A stretch of 64,000 nt of DNA from NCBI RefSeq assembly GCF_041146795.1, contig NC_135178.1, positions 1,571,344-1,635,343 of the forward strand, in the 5' to 3' direction. Positions within the stretch are counted from its first letter, which is position 1. Each line of letters begins with the position of its first letter. The translations under genes and the position numbers were made by a program. Shown piece after piece: positions 30,171-45,400 of the stretch. The stretch comes from Maylandia zebra (Eukaryota > Chordata > Actinopteri > Cichliformes > Cichlidae). The notes under the pieces are model-generated. The model searched no databases, had not been told where the DNA came from, and saw only the letters and a list, made by a program, of their open reading frames with translations.

Positions 30171-33100
30171 TCAGTCACTGATGTATTCCTCTATGGTCAG
30201 GTCTTCGTCCTCTAGGAGGACTTGATTTAAGGTGGGCTGGGGTTGGCTGGCTGGCAGACCCTCCTCAGCACCACCTGCCTCTTTCACCTCCTCCTTCTCC
30301 TCCACCTCACTGTCCATTTCCAGCTCGCCTGATTCTTTGTCTGTCAGAGCCTCTGGTTTTAATCTGGACACACAAGAGAAAACCAAAGATCAGAGGTCAA
30401 AGATCAGGTTAAAACGTGAGGTCACTGACACGGGACACCACTATGATGTGTTACAGTATCCACGGTAACAGGAGCTCAACTAGAACTTTAAAGAGACAAA
30501 AGAAGAAAACTCTTAAAACATGTACATTTGTAACAATAGCAAATATGAACACTGCAGCAGCTGTAGTAGAACACACAAAGTTCTGTTGGCATTATTACTG
30601 TTCTGTCAGAATACATCGTTACTTTGTTAAAACAACAGAAACATTTGTTCTTCGGTCTGATCACAGTTATGATGACCTCAGCCTGCTGGAGCCACACAAA
30701 CAGAGCTGATAAAACAAGCGCACCACGTCCAACCTACTGACATGTTCCAGGAAACGAAAGAAAGAACAGCAACAAGGACCAAACAGCTGGTGAAAGAAAA
30801 CAGCCATCCAGCCCTCAGTCCAATCACTCCTGTTCTACCTGCTCTCCTGCAACTGTGTAGTGACAATAAAGACATCCTGTGCTGTTTGACAGTAAATGAC
30901 AGAGTGTGGTACCTGCTGGAGAATCTCCTCAGTGACATCTGCCCCACATCCTGGATAAATGTGATTTGGTCTGTAGGAACAGAGCAGCACAGACATGAGT
31001 CCACAGCTGTGCTCAGCACATTAACATCACTAACATTACATCAGGTATGTGAGTGATGCCTCAATTCACTGCAACAACTACCACTGACTCAACATGTGAT
31101 TCTCACAGTAATGATGCTCGGCTCTGAGCTCTGTAAGGAGGCCACACAGCTCTGTGACAACATCAGGAATCATTTTCACACGAGTCACAAAAATAATTAA
31201 ATAAATCATACTGAGTGATGGATACGGTGACGTGATGTATTAGCTAACAGTAACAGGTGGAAACAACAAACCTGCTTTGCTCTAAGGCAAAAACTACAAC
31301 CAGCCCAGCTGAGCATCACTGCTGCACCTCTCTGTGACTGGAACTGAGCAGTGACATGGATGCAATGGAGGGCTTTAAGCAGCTGGTTAAAAAGATCGAA
31401 CAACATCCCAGGAAGGATGTTTGTTCACGGTCAGCGTGCTCAGGTAACAATACTGTGAAGTTCCTTCAGGTATTGTTAAACTGTTATACTGAAAGTTTCC
31501 AGTGAAAACAGGCTTGACTAACGCTGTGTCACTACTATTACACTACATGTGTCACTGCTACACTGCAGTGCATCTGGAAAATGCTGACAGCGCATGCATG
31601 CATAGGCTGATTACCCTCTCACTGCGGCTACAGAAGGAGAAAGGAGAGAGACTTTGGGAACGATGGGATCGTTATACGTCAAGAGACTAGAAACTGATAC
31701 CTCTGTGATGCAGAGGGACAGCTGTGAATTTGTTTGAATGGAACATGCACCTGTGTAATATGTAGTATGTGTAAGTAAAACAAGGCGTTGTGTATTTTGG
31801 AATATGTGAATGTGTTGGTTTCCCTTGCGAGAAAGTATTTAAAAAAAAAAAAAAAGTGGAACAACTGGAGCGCTGTCAGTGCTGTTTGGATCCTCCGAGT
31901 GATGCTGCAGAGTCACACTTCTAATGAGGTGCTGTGGCACAAACGAACATCTGTCTGCAAACTCCACTCCTTAATAAAACAGGTTTTCCCTGAAAGTACC
32001 CCCCGTGTACCCGTGGGCCTTACCTTGGTTCCTCATAGGGTTGGTGAGTTTGGCCAAGTATGGAAGCAGCTCAGTCTGCAGGCTGAGCGGAGTCAGGCAA
32101 AAGCTCCGGAACAAGGACTGGGCAGCCACACAGTTCTCCCAGTGCTGCCAGGGACAACAGCAGAGTTAGCACACCATCACTGGTCACTATGTGCAGTTTG
32201 GAATGATTTGCATCAAACTGCATCCCCTGAAAAATACACTCTTATTGTACAGGAGCAATGATCCAAATAAGAAACATCACTATGACGCTCCAAACTTCAC
32301 AGGGGACTGAAGCCGTGTGTGGCTGAGAGGCTGTTTCAGAGAGAGCCACTGCAGGGCTGTAAGGGAGCGAGTGTTTGGTGAAACTGTCCAACTGAAAAGT
32401 GTACATGGACTGACAGATCTGAGGGACCACAAACTCTGCTCAACTGATGGCAGTGAGCTTTGGGAGGAGCTGGGCTCCATCACGTCTCCACCTCACCGGA
32501 GCAGCCACAGAGGGCTTTCAGCACCATCGTCCAGACGCGAGGTAAGGTGGCGGAATTTGTCGGTGTTCTTGAAAAAGGAAACGTGACATCTCTGATGAGT
32601 GCATCCAGGCGCTGGCCCTTTTGGCACCACCGTTGCCACGGCAGCGTGAAGAGAAAAAGAAAGAGGGCGACGCCGTGCAGCTGTGCCTTCATAGACCCAG
32701 GCCGTGCCCACACCTCCACCCGCTCGCTGCATGTCTGTCCAGGTCACTGGGCACCAGCCAGCATGCTGACACTTAAAATCCCCTGCAGACAGCTCCACAG
32801 GATCCCAGTATCCAAACCCACTGGCCTAGAAAACACATCCCACCTACTGCCACTCAGGGTCCCCCAGTCACAGACAGTTGGTCCCCCAGAGGAAGAGGAC
32901 GGCCTAGCATCTCCCACAAGAGAAGGTCCTCAGCGGTGTCCAGCCACATGACACCTGGCCAAACATGTGCCGCCCATGCATGCATAGGCTGCACATCCCC
33001 TGGACTGCAACACCCGGTTCTGCCACAAGAGGGAGCCAAACACCTTCTGTGGCATTGGGTCATCTCTCAACAAGAATACAGAGACAGTAGGATCATGTTG

Positions 33101-36100
33101 CACTACAGTGGGTTGGGAGGACCCCCCCCATTTACAACAAATATCCTCGTTGTTATCACAGAGAGCGATCCAGGAAGCAACCCGAGAGCAGACCAACGCA
33201 GCTCGTATTCAGCATCTCAGGTCATGAAAAGAGCACACCAGGGTGTGGCTCACCTGATGGCTCTGCATCTGACAACGAACTACCAAAGAGTGTCCTGGAG
33301 CTACACACCATCTCCTTCATAGCAAGCGCTCTAAATGTCTCCCACTCAGAGGACACCTGCACATACTGGGCTTAACAGCATCTTCACTGGCAGTCGTCCC
33401 ACTAGGCGACTGCAGCAATAGCTGCCATCAAGCCTTTATGATTAGTCACAGCGAGTCTTTCACACCGATGTGGAGACGTTTAGGCCAACTGTTCCTTACC
33501 GTTTGAATTCAGCCACATTGGAGGGTTGTTAAGCATGAACAGCCTGTTTATGGTAACTGGTCTGTATTTATATAGCGCTTTACTAGTCCCTAAGGACCCC
33601 AAAGCGCTTTACATATCCAGTCATCCACCCATTCACGAACACATGCACACACTGGTGATGGCAGCTACATTGTAGCCACAGCCACCCTGGGGCGCACTGA
33701 CAGAGGCGAGGCTGCCGGACACTGGCGCCACCGGGCCCTCTGACCACCACCAGTAGGCAACGGGTGAAGTGTCTCGCCCAAGGACACAACGACCGAGGCT
33801 GTCCGAGCCGGGGCTCGAACCGGCAACCTTCCAATTACAAGGCGAACTGCCAACTCTTGAGCCACAATCGCCCTTGTTTAGCTTCATGCCGATGGGGTTT
33901 GGGCCTTTTTAAAAACTGAAGGTGCTGGAGTGTCTTCATCAGTCATTCAGAGGTGAACCTGGTTTGTTTCTGACATTCTCGTTCAGTTTCCTGGTAGAGA
34001 GCAGATTTCACGTGTAAGCCATGCAAAGCACACCACCACCACCACGTTTGACTGGTGTGATGATGTTTTATCAAATGCCATGTTAGTGCTGCACCAGCTG
34101 TGACTCAAACCTGTCAAAATAAACTGAACTCTTCAGTTCACAGAATATTTTTCCAGACCTTTCGTTGTCACTGTGGGCTTTGGGCAAATACTTTCCCACA
34201 GAGGGCCAGATATGGTTTGGGTGGTTTATTGTTCCCTTCCTACCAACAGCTGAGCTGCAGTGATGGCTCACATCATGTTACTCTGTGACCAATCCCTCTT
34301 ACTGAGCCTGGTGCAGCCATCAATGGACTGCTTCTAAATCCAGGACACTAAGCAATGGTTTTTAAACTCAGTGCCAAGAAGTTCTACACAAACATATTTT
34401 TGTTATGTTCCTGATGTCAAACATGTGATCATCAGAGGACAAAAACAGGGTCTGTCCTGCTGTTCAGACAGACTAAAATATCCCCCCATGCTTCAGTTAG
34501 AAGGTTCTCCTCCTGCTTGGATCCACTTTCATCAAAATGTTTGCATTTGTTAGTTTGGAGAGACGAGCTATTTGAAAGAAGAAGTGTGGCTCTATGAATT
34601 GTGGGTAAAATTATGGCTGCAAAATATGGGCTCAGCAGCAGATGAAGAGGAAGGATGAACTCTATCATCCCTCCTACACTCAGTGTGTCTCTGACTGAAG
34701 CTGACGATGAAGCATGAAACTGGAACAATGTCCTGGTATCAACTTTGAATGGTGCCTGTAGCTGAAAACACGTAGAAGCATTTAGAGTCGCGTCATGAAA
34801 ATACTGTCAGATTTTACTGACACAAGCTGAATAGTTTAAATAGCACAAAAGAGAAAAGTCAGAGCACAAAAAGAAGCTGATGAGTGAAGTTTGGAAGCAG
34901 ATGTTGAACCAGTTACTGATAACTACAGAATCCATTTCATGAAGACAGTCCAGTGTAAATTCATGCTGCTCATTTGAAATGTCACAGGTAATAAAGTAAC
35001 ACTAAATGTTTAACAGCTGAGCTCCAGATGCTGTGACATCTGATCTCAGTCACTCACCTTCCTGTTGACGAGCAGCCAGCTGGGTTTGTGCAGGGCTCTG
35101 AAGCCAACAGACGCCAGCTGAGAGTTGGAGTGAAGGAGGCCTCTCGTGGCCACTGAAGACCCATAATCCCCCAAAACGCTGCGATTCTGGAAACAGTACA
35201 GACGGCCATTCATACAGGAGACACAGATACAGCACACGCAGCAGTACACTACAGGCCACTTACAGCTCTGCTGTAGCAGCAAAAACAGAAGTTTCCACTC
35301 TTGGACCTGCGAGCAGGTGTGATCCCGCCGCACTGAGGGTTAGGGCATTGTGACCTCGCCTGTTGGTTGTGTGCTTTTCACCATCATCCTCTCGGTGTTT
35401 TAAAACAACATGTGAGAACAAAGGAGGGATCTGAGGACCAGCGTTTGCTCCTTGGCATGTTTATCTCTCTGAAGTAACTTACTTCTAACTGTGTGTTGTA
35501 TTTAACACAGTTTAACCAGCTGAGGCTTCTTTACAGCCTTTATCTTTCTGCAGTCAGAGTCGCACTCCGCCGACGTTCAGGTTGTCGTCATAGCAACGTG
35601 TCCAAGCATCCTACAGTGGAATTAATATGGAAGACGAGCGCTACCAAAAAGGTGGACGTTGAATCACGGATACACCTGCTGCTCAGTCTGTGGGTTTCGT
35701 CGCACTCGGGGGAAAATTCAAACTCGGGCAGTTCTCATGACTCGTCAACTGACGCTACTGACCAGCCAATCAGTGGCATACAGTCTGATGATGTCACATT
35801 TTAGTGCCTGCTCAGGTACTAAAAAAAGACCTGGGACCAGGTACTGTGGCCTAATGGAAAACCCTGAAGAATGTGGTGAACCGTGCCGAGTCGATCCGGC
35901 CTTTAGGTGAAGAGGCGATACGGGTTCTTCCCTTGGTTTTCTGTAATATGAACAGTCCAGATTATTGGACCCAAGATGTTCACAGTTAAACTCCAGCAGA
36001 GACGACAGACGGATCAAACCGCTGCCCGAGCCTGGTGGCTTGTGGGTAGAAACGGTCCCCGAATCTGCTGCTGTGGATTCTGCTGTAGCTCCTGCCTGAC

Positions 36101-39100
36101 AGGAGCGTAGATGGTTTGGGTGGCTGGGATCAAACAGGATCCACTGGGCCTTCCTCCCACAGCGCTGCCTGCAGAGGTCCTGGATGCTGGTAGCTCAGAC
36201 CTGGTGATATACAGCACTGATCTGACCACCCTCCATAGAGCTTGGTGGTCCAGAGCGTTTCAGGTGCCACAGCAGGTCAGCTACAGCCAGACAGAATACT
36301 TTGCTGGTGCATCGACAGAGTCCATGCTAAATCTCAGCCGATGCAGAAACAACAGCTGCTGTTTCACTGTTTTTGTGACTACATCCACGTGATGTGAGAA
36401 GGTCAGATCCTCACTGATGTTAATCCCCAGGAACCATCCGACTCTCTCCACCTCTGTCCCCTCAGTGTAAATGGGGGTGTCCCCTCCACCCTGCAGTTTT
36501 CTGTGGTCCACAATGAGCTCCTTGGTCTTGCTGACGTTGAGCAGCAGGTTGTTGTCCTGACACCACGATGCCAGGGCACTCACCTCTGCTCTGTAAGCAC
36601 TCATCTCCACCTGGACCGGCTGATTGTCAGTTTAGCCATAAGTCAACAAGAAGCTTCTGGTAGGAGAAGATGTGACGCTGCTGATCCGTGATCTGTCTGT
36701 CAGGAAGTCCAGGATCCAGGTGGATAAGGAGTCACTGATGTGCAGATTCCAAAGTTTGATGCTGAGCCTGGATGAAATTATAGTACTGAAAGCAGAGCTG
36801 CAGCTAATAAACAGCATGTGTGCTCCTATGGTCCAGGTGGGAGAGGGCCGTGTGCGGAGCGACTGATCTGTTTGTCCTGTAGGCAAAGGACTGAGTGTAG
36901 CAGAGAGTGGAGATGTGAGCTTTCACTATACGCTCAAAGCACCTCAGGACTAGGGATGGGTGTCGAAACCCGGTTCTTGTTGAGAACCGGTTCCCACTGT
37001 TTCAGTTCCTTGGAATTGTTTGCCATTCGATTCTCTTATCGATTCCAGTCGCCCTGAATGACGTCACCGCGTTGCGGAGCGTCATTTACCTGGCAGGAAA
37101 CACGGCGGCTCAAACGCTCAAAAGTTTGGTTACACTTTATGAGAACGGATGACAACAGGGCAACTTGCAATACTTGCAAAGCAGATATTTCATTTAAGGG
37201 AGGAAACACTACGAATATGCAAAAGCATTTGCTCACAAAACACACGATGACCTTAAATGAATGTCGTGTTTTTAATTCTGGACTCGTGAATCTCAGCCCA
37301 GCAGCAGCGGTAACGTTTGCACGTCCTCTCCCGTTAATGCGGCAGGTAAATAATCAACTAACAGTGCATATTATGTTAGCGCGATCTGCCTTATTACAAA
37401 CCTGCCATTACTGTGCAGCAGAAGAATATTTATTTTATTATTTTACATTTACAATGTTTTTCCTGGGGACCCTGTGACACCCATTGAAGAGCCGTATGCT
37501 GGATCTCTTAAGATCTCACTGCTGGGTTTGTAAGGCCATGTTACTCCTACATTTCTATCTTGTTCAAAGAGAAGACATAAAACAAAGTTCTGAGCTAATC
37601 GACCTTAGTGTTCTCCTTTTTAAACTCACATTAGGTTTCTTGGGGATGATGGTGGTCCATCAAATGAGGGGACTAAAGACAAAAGCAGTGACATGTCTGA
37701 AGACAGCTGCCAGTTCATGAGTGCGTGCTTTGAAAGCACCATGTTATCTGGCCCGGAGCTTCCTGATTCGCCGAAGGCTGGTCAGGATGTTGTGGCTGAG
37801 CGACGGAGCGTCTACATGCTGGGAGAACATTGGCAGAGCTTTCTTTAGTTTGGCTTTGTTGAAGTCGCCCGTCACAGTGGAAGCCCCTTTAGGGTGTAGT
37901 GCTTCCTGCTGGTCGATGACATCATACAGCTCGTCGCGTGGCAGCGTTGCGTCGGCGTGGGAGGGGATATAAACAGCAGTACAGAACACAGCTGTAAACT
38001 CTCCGATCAAGTGTCCAAGATCAAACTGTACACCCAAACACCATCGCTCAGTGAGTGTGCACACGCCACCTCCTCCCAGCGTCCCGACACCTTCCTCTCC
38101 TCGCAGTGAGCGGAGATGCCCGCAGCAACAACAGCCAAGGCCAGTGAAGTAAGCCATGTCTCCGTGCAAATAAAGACAGCTTGTTTTCCAAAGTTTGGAC
38201 TTTAGCTAGAAGAATGCCGTCTGTTCATCAGCTATCAGGCTCTTTTCCAATCACGTAGCCGAGACAAGCCTCCATTCCAGTCTGCTGGTGTGGTCCCAGA
38301 TAGTGAATGCTGTGGGCTGTGTAAGAGTCTCTCTGTCGTAGGTGATCAGTGCATCACGTTTCCAAAACATTAAAAAAAAAAAATGTTAAAAACATACGAA
38401 AAATGCAGAAATGAGGAGGACGCCAAGTAACAGCCAGCATCCTCACCGGCACCATGTTGTTCATTCATTTAGTTCCCTTTTGAAGTGTTAGAGTCTAAAC
38501 ACTCAGCACAGAGATGAGCACATCTCCGGGTTCTGATCTCTGTACTGCCCACTGCCGGGACTCCAAGGATCAGGGACTGAGCTCCTGCATCGGGCTGCTG
38601 GTTCCTCACATTGACATGTTACAATGATATGAAATAACAACCACAGAAATGAGAATGATGTTAGGACTGACCGTCCAATCAGCAGTGAGAAGGTCGGCAT
38701 CAGACAGATACTCGCTGGCTCTTTCCACATCCTCCACCTCGCAGAAGAAGTCCAAGTAGTTCTGGTGAAGGTACAGGCTGAAGAACTCTCCGGACATGTG
38801 AGAACGCTCAACAACCAGCTGACAGGAGAAAGAGAAGACCAAAGACCGTTTATGCTCCTGTAAGTAAAGATAAATCAATACAACAGCTGATCAGCACCTC
38901 AGGGTCCACTAGTAAGGCTGCTCTGTGATGATGCAGCAGGTGGGACGGTAGACCACGCCCACAACCACCCTCCGCTCCGTCAGCACCTTCATGTTTCTCT
39001 CCTGTCAATGACAATCACAGGCACAGTGCAGCAGCTTTAGTATCCACATGCTCATTCCTGCAGAAGATAAAGAGGTAAAACAGCAGCTGGACTGACAGCA

Positions 39101-42100
39101 AGCACGCTCCCCTAACTACACAGAACACCAGAGAAAAACACGGTTCTTCTTCTTCATTATTAAAAGGTTTCAAACTGACCGAGCAGATTTAGATTCATGT
39201 GATTTATTAAGCAAAGTCAGCGCAGAGTGACTGACGTCACAAGCAGCCAGTGAGACGATGCTGTGTTACATCCTCCTGTGTTTCACTGTGTCGAGTCTCT
39301 TCTCCTCTAAACATAATGTTCTGCATTTTTCTTACATTTAACATTAATGTGTGCCTCCCTCTCGATTGTACAGTTTCTCCTGTTTGCTATTTATTCCTGC
39401 TGTCTGTCATTTAGATTTTATTCCAGAACAGTCGGTGGAGCACCTACAATCTCACTGTAAATGAACAATGACAATAAAGAGGTGGCAGGACCTGGTACTA
39501 CTCATCACTGATGCGAGGACAACCTCAGGTTTGTCTTCAGCACTGATGAGCCAAGCTCTCCTTTAAACTCAATGACTTCATCAACTTCTTCAAATAAAAT
39601 GTTAAAAAGATTCAAAGCCATCCCACAGGTGTGTGTGAGCACTGTGATACCTCCTGATGTTAGACCGCTTCTAATACAAAATATATTTTTAGAGTCAAAT
39701 TCAATCACGTCTCCCTGTAAATCATCAGTGTGCATATTAAACTCTACTCCTGCCAGACTGCTCAAAGTCTGATCATTGCTTTCATTTATCTTTACCTATT
39801 CAAGTTGGTACGGCTGTACGAGCGTCACAGCGCTCCTTACTGCTGCGCAGCTTCTGTTTCTATGGTTTCATGGCGTGTTGTGTCTTTGTGTGACGCACGG
39901 ATCACTTTCAGTCATCAGGGAACAGCGAGTGACGCTGAGGAAACAACGGATGAGCTACAATCCAAGATTTACTCCAACTGTTCTGTCCGACAGTGTCCTG
40001 GCTCCACCTGCTAAGCCTCAATGCCTCAGTGGAGCTACGGTCCGGACCGTACACCACCAGCACCGAAACAAAGGGAAGGGGTGGGGGCTTATGTACTCCA
40101 GGGCTGCAGACATAGAGGCCATGTCCATTCAGGCCTATTTATCTACCTTTGAGACAGTCGGGGACTAATGGTAGCCATAGTAACCATAGTTTACATCCCC
40201 TCCAATGCTAACGTTAGCTCATCACTCAGCCACCTCCAACTTCTCATCAGCAGACAGCTGAGAGAGCACCCAGCAGGCGTCCAGATTGCTGCTGGGGTCT
40301 TTAATAATGTTCGGCCCTAAACTCCACCAACATGTTAACTGTCCTACCAAGAGGGGCCAGGACACTGGACCATGTGTACAGTAACCTCAGGCCTCTCGCT
40401 GCTCCTCATCCCTGCCTACACCACCCTCAGGGGCCCCTCCACCCTCCGGTTCATTAAAACATGTCCAGATGATGCTCTCCTCAGGACTGCTTCATCTTTG
40501 GACAGCTGGACCTGGAGACAATGTGACAGTGACCAACACTATCCAGGTTTTCCCAAACCAAAAACCTGGATGATGAGAAAAGTCCAGGCTCTGCTCAGAG
40601 GGACGGCTCTCTGCACAGCCAGAGCCAACCTGAGGAGGGGGCATCAAACGGGCCGAGGAGGCCTGCAGGGGGAGGACAGAGGGCTCCTTCACAGACAACC
40701 CCCACCAGGTCTCACAGGCATCCAGGCCCTCTCCACCTTCCAAGCCCAGTGCCCCCCAACCCCCGACAGCAGCAGAGGAGCTCACCTGCTTCTTTCCCTG
40801 GTTTGAGACCACCCCTCCCACACAACCCCAGCCCCCCCCCCCAAAGTTGGTCCAGTCAAGTCACTCAGCACTGGATCCCTGCAGGGCTGCGTTCTCAACC
40901 CCTACTGTTCACTATAGTTAGTCACAGACCAATTATATTAAAAACAGAACAGAAACTATGGCAGAACATAAGCAGGTCATTCAGCATGTGTTTTATTGTA
41001 GTGCACAGCTGACAGCGTGAGCACAGAGCCAGGAGGTCGAATGTGTTCAACAGATTCAACACTGAGTTACTGTAGTCAGCCTGCAGTCCACAGCCAAAGC
41101 CCTGACACCCCTTCCACACCTGTCACTTTCACTCACGGCCATGTTTAGAGACAAATAAGAAGACTCAGGCAAGTCCACAGGTCGAGGGTCGTGACTCCCA
41201 ACACACTCAAACTGATCCACAAGGCCAGTAACACTGTGGGCATGGAGCTGGAGCTTTTTAAGGTGGTGTCAGATAAGGAAGAGCTGGACAGTACCTCCCA
41301 CCCTTTACTATCTCTGCATGTGCTACAGAGGAAATATGGTGCAGTCTGACGTATACATTTAATCTGTAACATACTGGGATATTTATAATTACTACTCTTT
41401 GTATCTATTGTTTTGTTACAACTCTGTAATAAATCACATTATGTAATAGTTTGTTTAGTGATAGCTGTGACCTCATCATCGCCTCAGGGTTTGATTCAAT
41501 GATTTTAATGTTCCTGTAAATGTTGTTGTGACTGAGGATTGGCTCACACCCACTCACCTACTATCTACCTAAAATTATACAGCAGGGCCTCTTAATGACC
41601 CTTAACTGAAAATGTGACTCCCAGCAGCTGCTCCACCCTGCTCCACCCTGCTCAGTGGGAGAGTCAGTGGGTTAAAGACATAAAGAAAACAGTGGGTGTT
41701 TATTAGCTGAGTTTGTTCACTTGGATAAATGTAAGTTTTGACAAAGATCAGACATTTTACTGTTGCCACTGCAGAGATGACAAAAGCAGCTGAGAGGAAG
41801 CTGAAAGTGGGAGTGACTAACGTTTGCAGTGCAGGATCTTTCCCAGTGCTCTGAACAAGAAGAGAGAGGCATCCTTCCCTCCAATGGCGAGCGCCTCTTC
41901 CTGTTTGGACTTCTTCTTCCTTTGACTTGTTGTGGAACCAGCTCTGCACAGTGACCTGTCCTTCTTTGTCCTCCATAAACCTGTTTCCAGTGACGTGCCT
42001 GAAAAGTTTTAGTGAGAATAAACTGAATCATTAGGATCAAAAGTCATTTATAGATAATTTAACATGTATTTGTACACTTACAGCTATCAGTGGGCAAACA

Positions 42101-42351
42101 GGAGAACTGGAGGCTGTTGACGGCACTGCGAATATCTCCCGAGCTTCCTGAACACAGTGTTTCCAACAGCGTCTGGTCTGGGACGCACATGCTTCTACAG
42201 CTCTGCTTAGAACAGCACACAAATACAATGCAGACAACAAACACAGACGCACACAAATGAATGTGAACAGAGTCTCACCTTTGCTGCCTCCTGGGTTGCA
42301 ATGCAAGTGAGAACCTTCATCATTGCAGTTGGAGCCACTGGATTAAAGCTG

Positions 42352-42410
<59 letters not shown>

Positions 42411-45400
42411 TTTCACTGCATGTGGCGAATAAAAGTTGATGATGATGATGATGAAGTCAGTGTGAAATGGAATCATAACAAACATGTAAACGCTGTTATA
42501 CAGCGAGAGGAACACAAACAGCTCTCTGGCCTTTGAGATGCACAAAATCAAAACTCGTGTGTAATTTTATGCATGCTGCATGATTATACATACATACAAC
42601 TGTATGCATATTTAATGTTGCCACTAGGTGGCGCCTTAATGTGACCTCATATTGGTACGTAGATGCCTCCAGAGTCAGACTGCCAGTAAGCATGTAAAGG
42701 TCTGCGCCTTCCTGGCTGCTTCGCCCACACTGGGATGTCTGGTCTGCGCTTGGGGGGCTCGTGGGTGTCCACAGACCCACTGGGTGGGGCCTCCAGGTGA
42801 GCGAGCAGCTGCTGCTTGGTGCAGTTTGTCCCAGATCCAGACCAGTCTGTCTTGTCCCTTTACTGTGTGTCTGTTGTAACTGAGTGGACGACTGGTGTTG
42901 GGACACAGTGTGCAGATGGGCCAAAGACTTGGGTCATCAGTGGGTGGGGGGGTTAAGTGTGAGTGACTGACTAACTGAGCAAATGGCCTTTGTGTGTGCA
43001 GCTGTAGCTGGGTCTGGGGCCCGGAAATAACCGCTGCCCCTCCCTGGGATGCCTATAGGTGCCTCCCGCCCCATCTTTTCCTGCTGCAATGGGCGCGCAG
43101 ATGTCGCTGAGACGTGTGGTCTGATTTCTTTGCACTGTGCATCCACATGTTCATCCTCCCACGGTTCATTTCAGGGTCTGAATGCATAATTAGCTGCTTA
43201 TTTAATAAATCGAGCTCTGACTACACAAGGTTTGCAACTACGGACTCAGTGAAACCAAGATCTGAAGATGCCTAGGATGAAGTGTGTGTAACAGCTGGTT
43301 ATCAAATCACATTCACAGTTTCCAGAACCTGATGCTGCTAATGCCCAGCTCCTCCTGGATGTCTTTGGGAAAAAGAAAGCGTGAACTGCCGTCTCCACTC
43401 AGGCTGTCTGACACTATGAACACCAGGGGGCACTGACTGGTCCTCACGAAACGCCTGAAAGACACAAGGACAGAATCTGAGAGCAGGAACCACACAGCAC
43501 TGCTTTGGTGACACAAACATTATAAACCTTACAGTGCAGTCAGTGTACAGACCACTGCATGCAGCAAGGCTTCAATCAGGCCAACCTGGTCCTAAATGTA
43601 AACTAGGAATGCTGGTACTGGTGTAACTAAGTATTTACCCTGTAATCCTACCTTCAACACTTCAAAGAAATCATTAAAAGGACAGAAACAGGTTCTTGTT
43701 TGCTGTGTGAAAACAAATGAACTGTGAAAAACTGCAGGTATGATAAAAAGACGCTTTCTGTCAGCTTGGCACGACGAGGACGTGATTTTGGACTTTTCCA
43801 GAGTATTTAATACCATCAGGCCAGCCCTCATGGGTGAAAAGCTGACAGCGATGCAGGTGGATGCCTCGCTCGTGTCCTGGGTTGTTGATCACCTGACAGA
43901 CAGACCACAATATGTGCGTCTGACAGCGTGGTCAGTAGCACAGAGGAACCACCAGGGGCTGTCCTCTCTGTACAAGCCCTCCATCTAAAGCACAAGTACA
44001 CACTGCAAGACACTAGTGTCACATCCTCTCCTGAGAAAATAAGTCAATGATATGAGGGGCACCTCGATGTTGTCTATACTCAAAGGAAGAGATTTTAGGC
44101 AGCAGAGGAAATACCAAAGGTGACGTGCAGAGCTGCAGTGACTACAGGGAGATAAAGACTGGACCCTGAACACGCTGCTCTACAGATGTGATCTTTGATG
44201 TGAGAGTGCTGATGCAGAAGCACAGAGAAGGTCAGAAGGTCACTGTGCCGTTTACACGATGCTCTGGATTCATGTTGGCAGCACAGATGGCCCCTGGTAG
44301 GTTCAGCACTGGCTCCCATCCTGGTTCACCTGAGTTCAAAAAGCCTCAGCAGTGGCTTTGTAACCTTTTCTAGAGTGATGAACATCGACGGCTTTGTTTT
44401 CCAGCAGGTTCTTCTCACTGTGGCACCACCACGACCTACTTCAGTGCACTTATGATTCATCGGGTCTGTCAGTAATCACACCTCCATGTTGAAGCTGAAC
44501 TTTCATCTTAATGTTGTTAATCACAGTTGATCCATGATTTAACCAGTGGGGCGATTACTTCCTCTACAGCGTGTGTGTAATGTGTGTGGATAGTTTTTAC
44601 CCCTAATAAATAAAATCATTTACAAACTGCAGGTTGTATTTATTTGTTGATGCCTCCATCTAACATGAAAATGTGTTTGATGATGTAAAACATGTGAAGC
44701 TGTTTGTCACGGCACAGAGTCCTGGGATCAGGTCTTACCTCAGGACCTCGTGCAGGGCTCCGGGCTGCCTGTAGAACTGGTTTGGCAGATCCTGAAGAGG
44801 CACACGAGAGTATAAATGTACGCATGTTAAACAAAACTGCGTTACACCACTATATAGTTTATATGCCACAGTTAATAATAATAATAATAATAATAATGGA
44901 TTGCATTTATATAGCGCCGTTCGAGACCCTCAGAGCGCTTTACAACACCACTGTTCAGTCACTCTCACATTCACACACTGGTGGAGGCAGCTGCAGGTGT
45001 AGCCACAGCTGCCCTGGGGCAGACTGACAGAAGCCAGGCTGCCATATCGCGCCATCGGCCCCTCTGGCCAACACCAGTAGGTGAAGTGTCTTGCCCAAGG
45101 ACACAACGACCGAGACAGACAGAGCAGTTGTGATCGAACCGGCAACCTTCCGATCACAAGATGAGCTTCCCAACCCCCTGAACCCACCAAAGCCACAACA
45201 TTAAAAATGAAAACAACACGGCACAGATCACCAGCACTGTGGTGTCTATGGGACCTTTCATTCAGTGGCTGAGCCCATGTGGGCTCCACGAGTCTGCAGA
45301 CATCCACTGTGGCGTCTCCGTCTCTGCTGAAGTGCAGCACTGAGCTCACACAGGGCTCTGCTGTTTGACTCGTCCACGTGTCAGACGTGTCTTGCACTGC

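Noticed and set aside
32460-32951. 163-codon plus-strand frame in RAD17 intron 13
   Set aside because: No recognisable domain, overlapping frames of similar length on the other strand, no splice or promoter context, low-complexity basic composition.
33565-33880. tRNA gene on the minus strand
   Set aside because: A-box and B-box are present, but the acceptor stem does not close and the sequence continues into a SINE body and LINE-like tail.
40372-40806. 144-codon plus-strand frame
   Set aside because: It is an off-frame reading of a decayed CR1 linker. The true frame shows [16 protein letters not shown] with stops.
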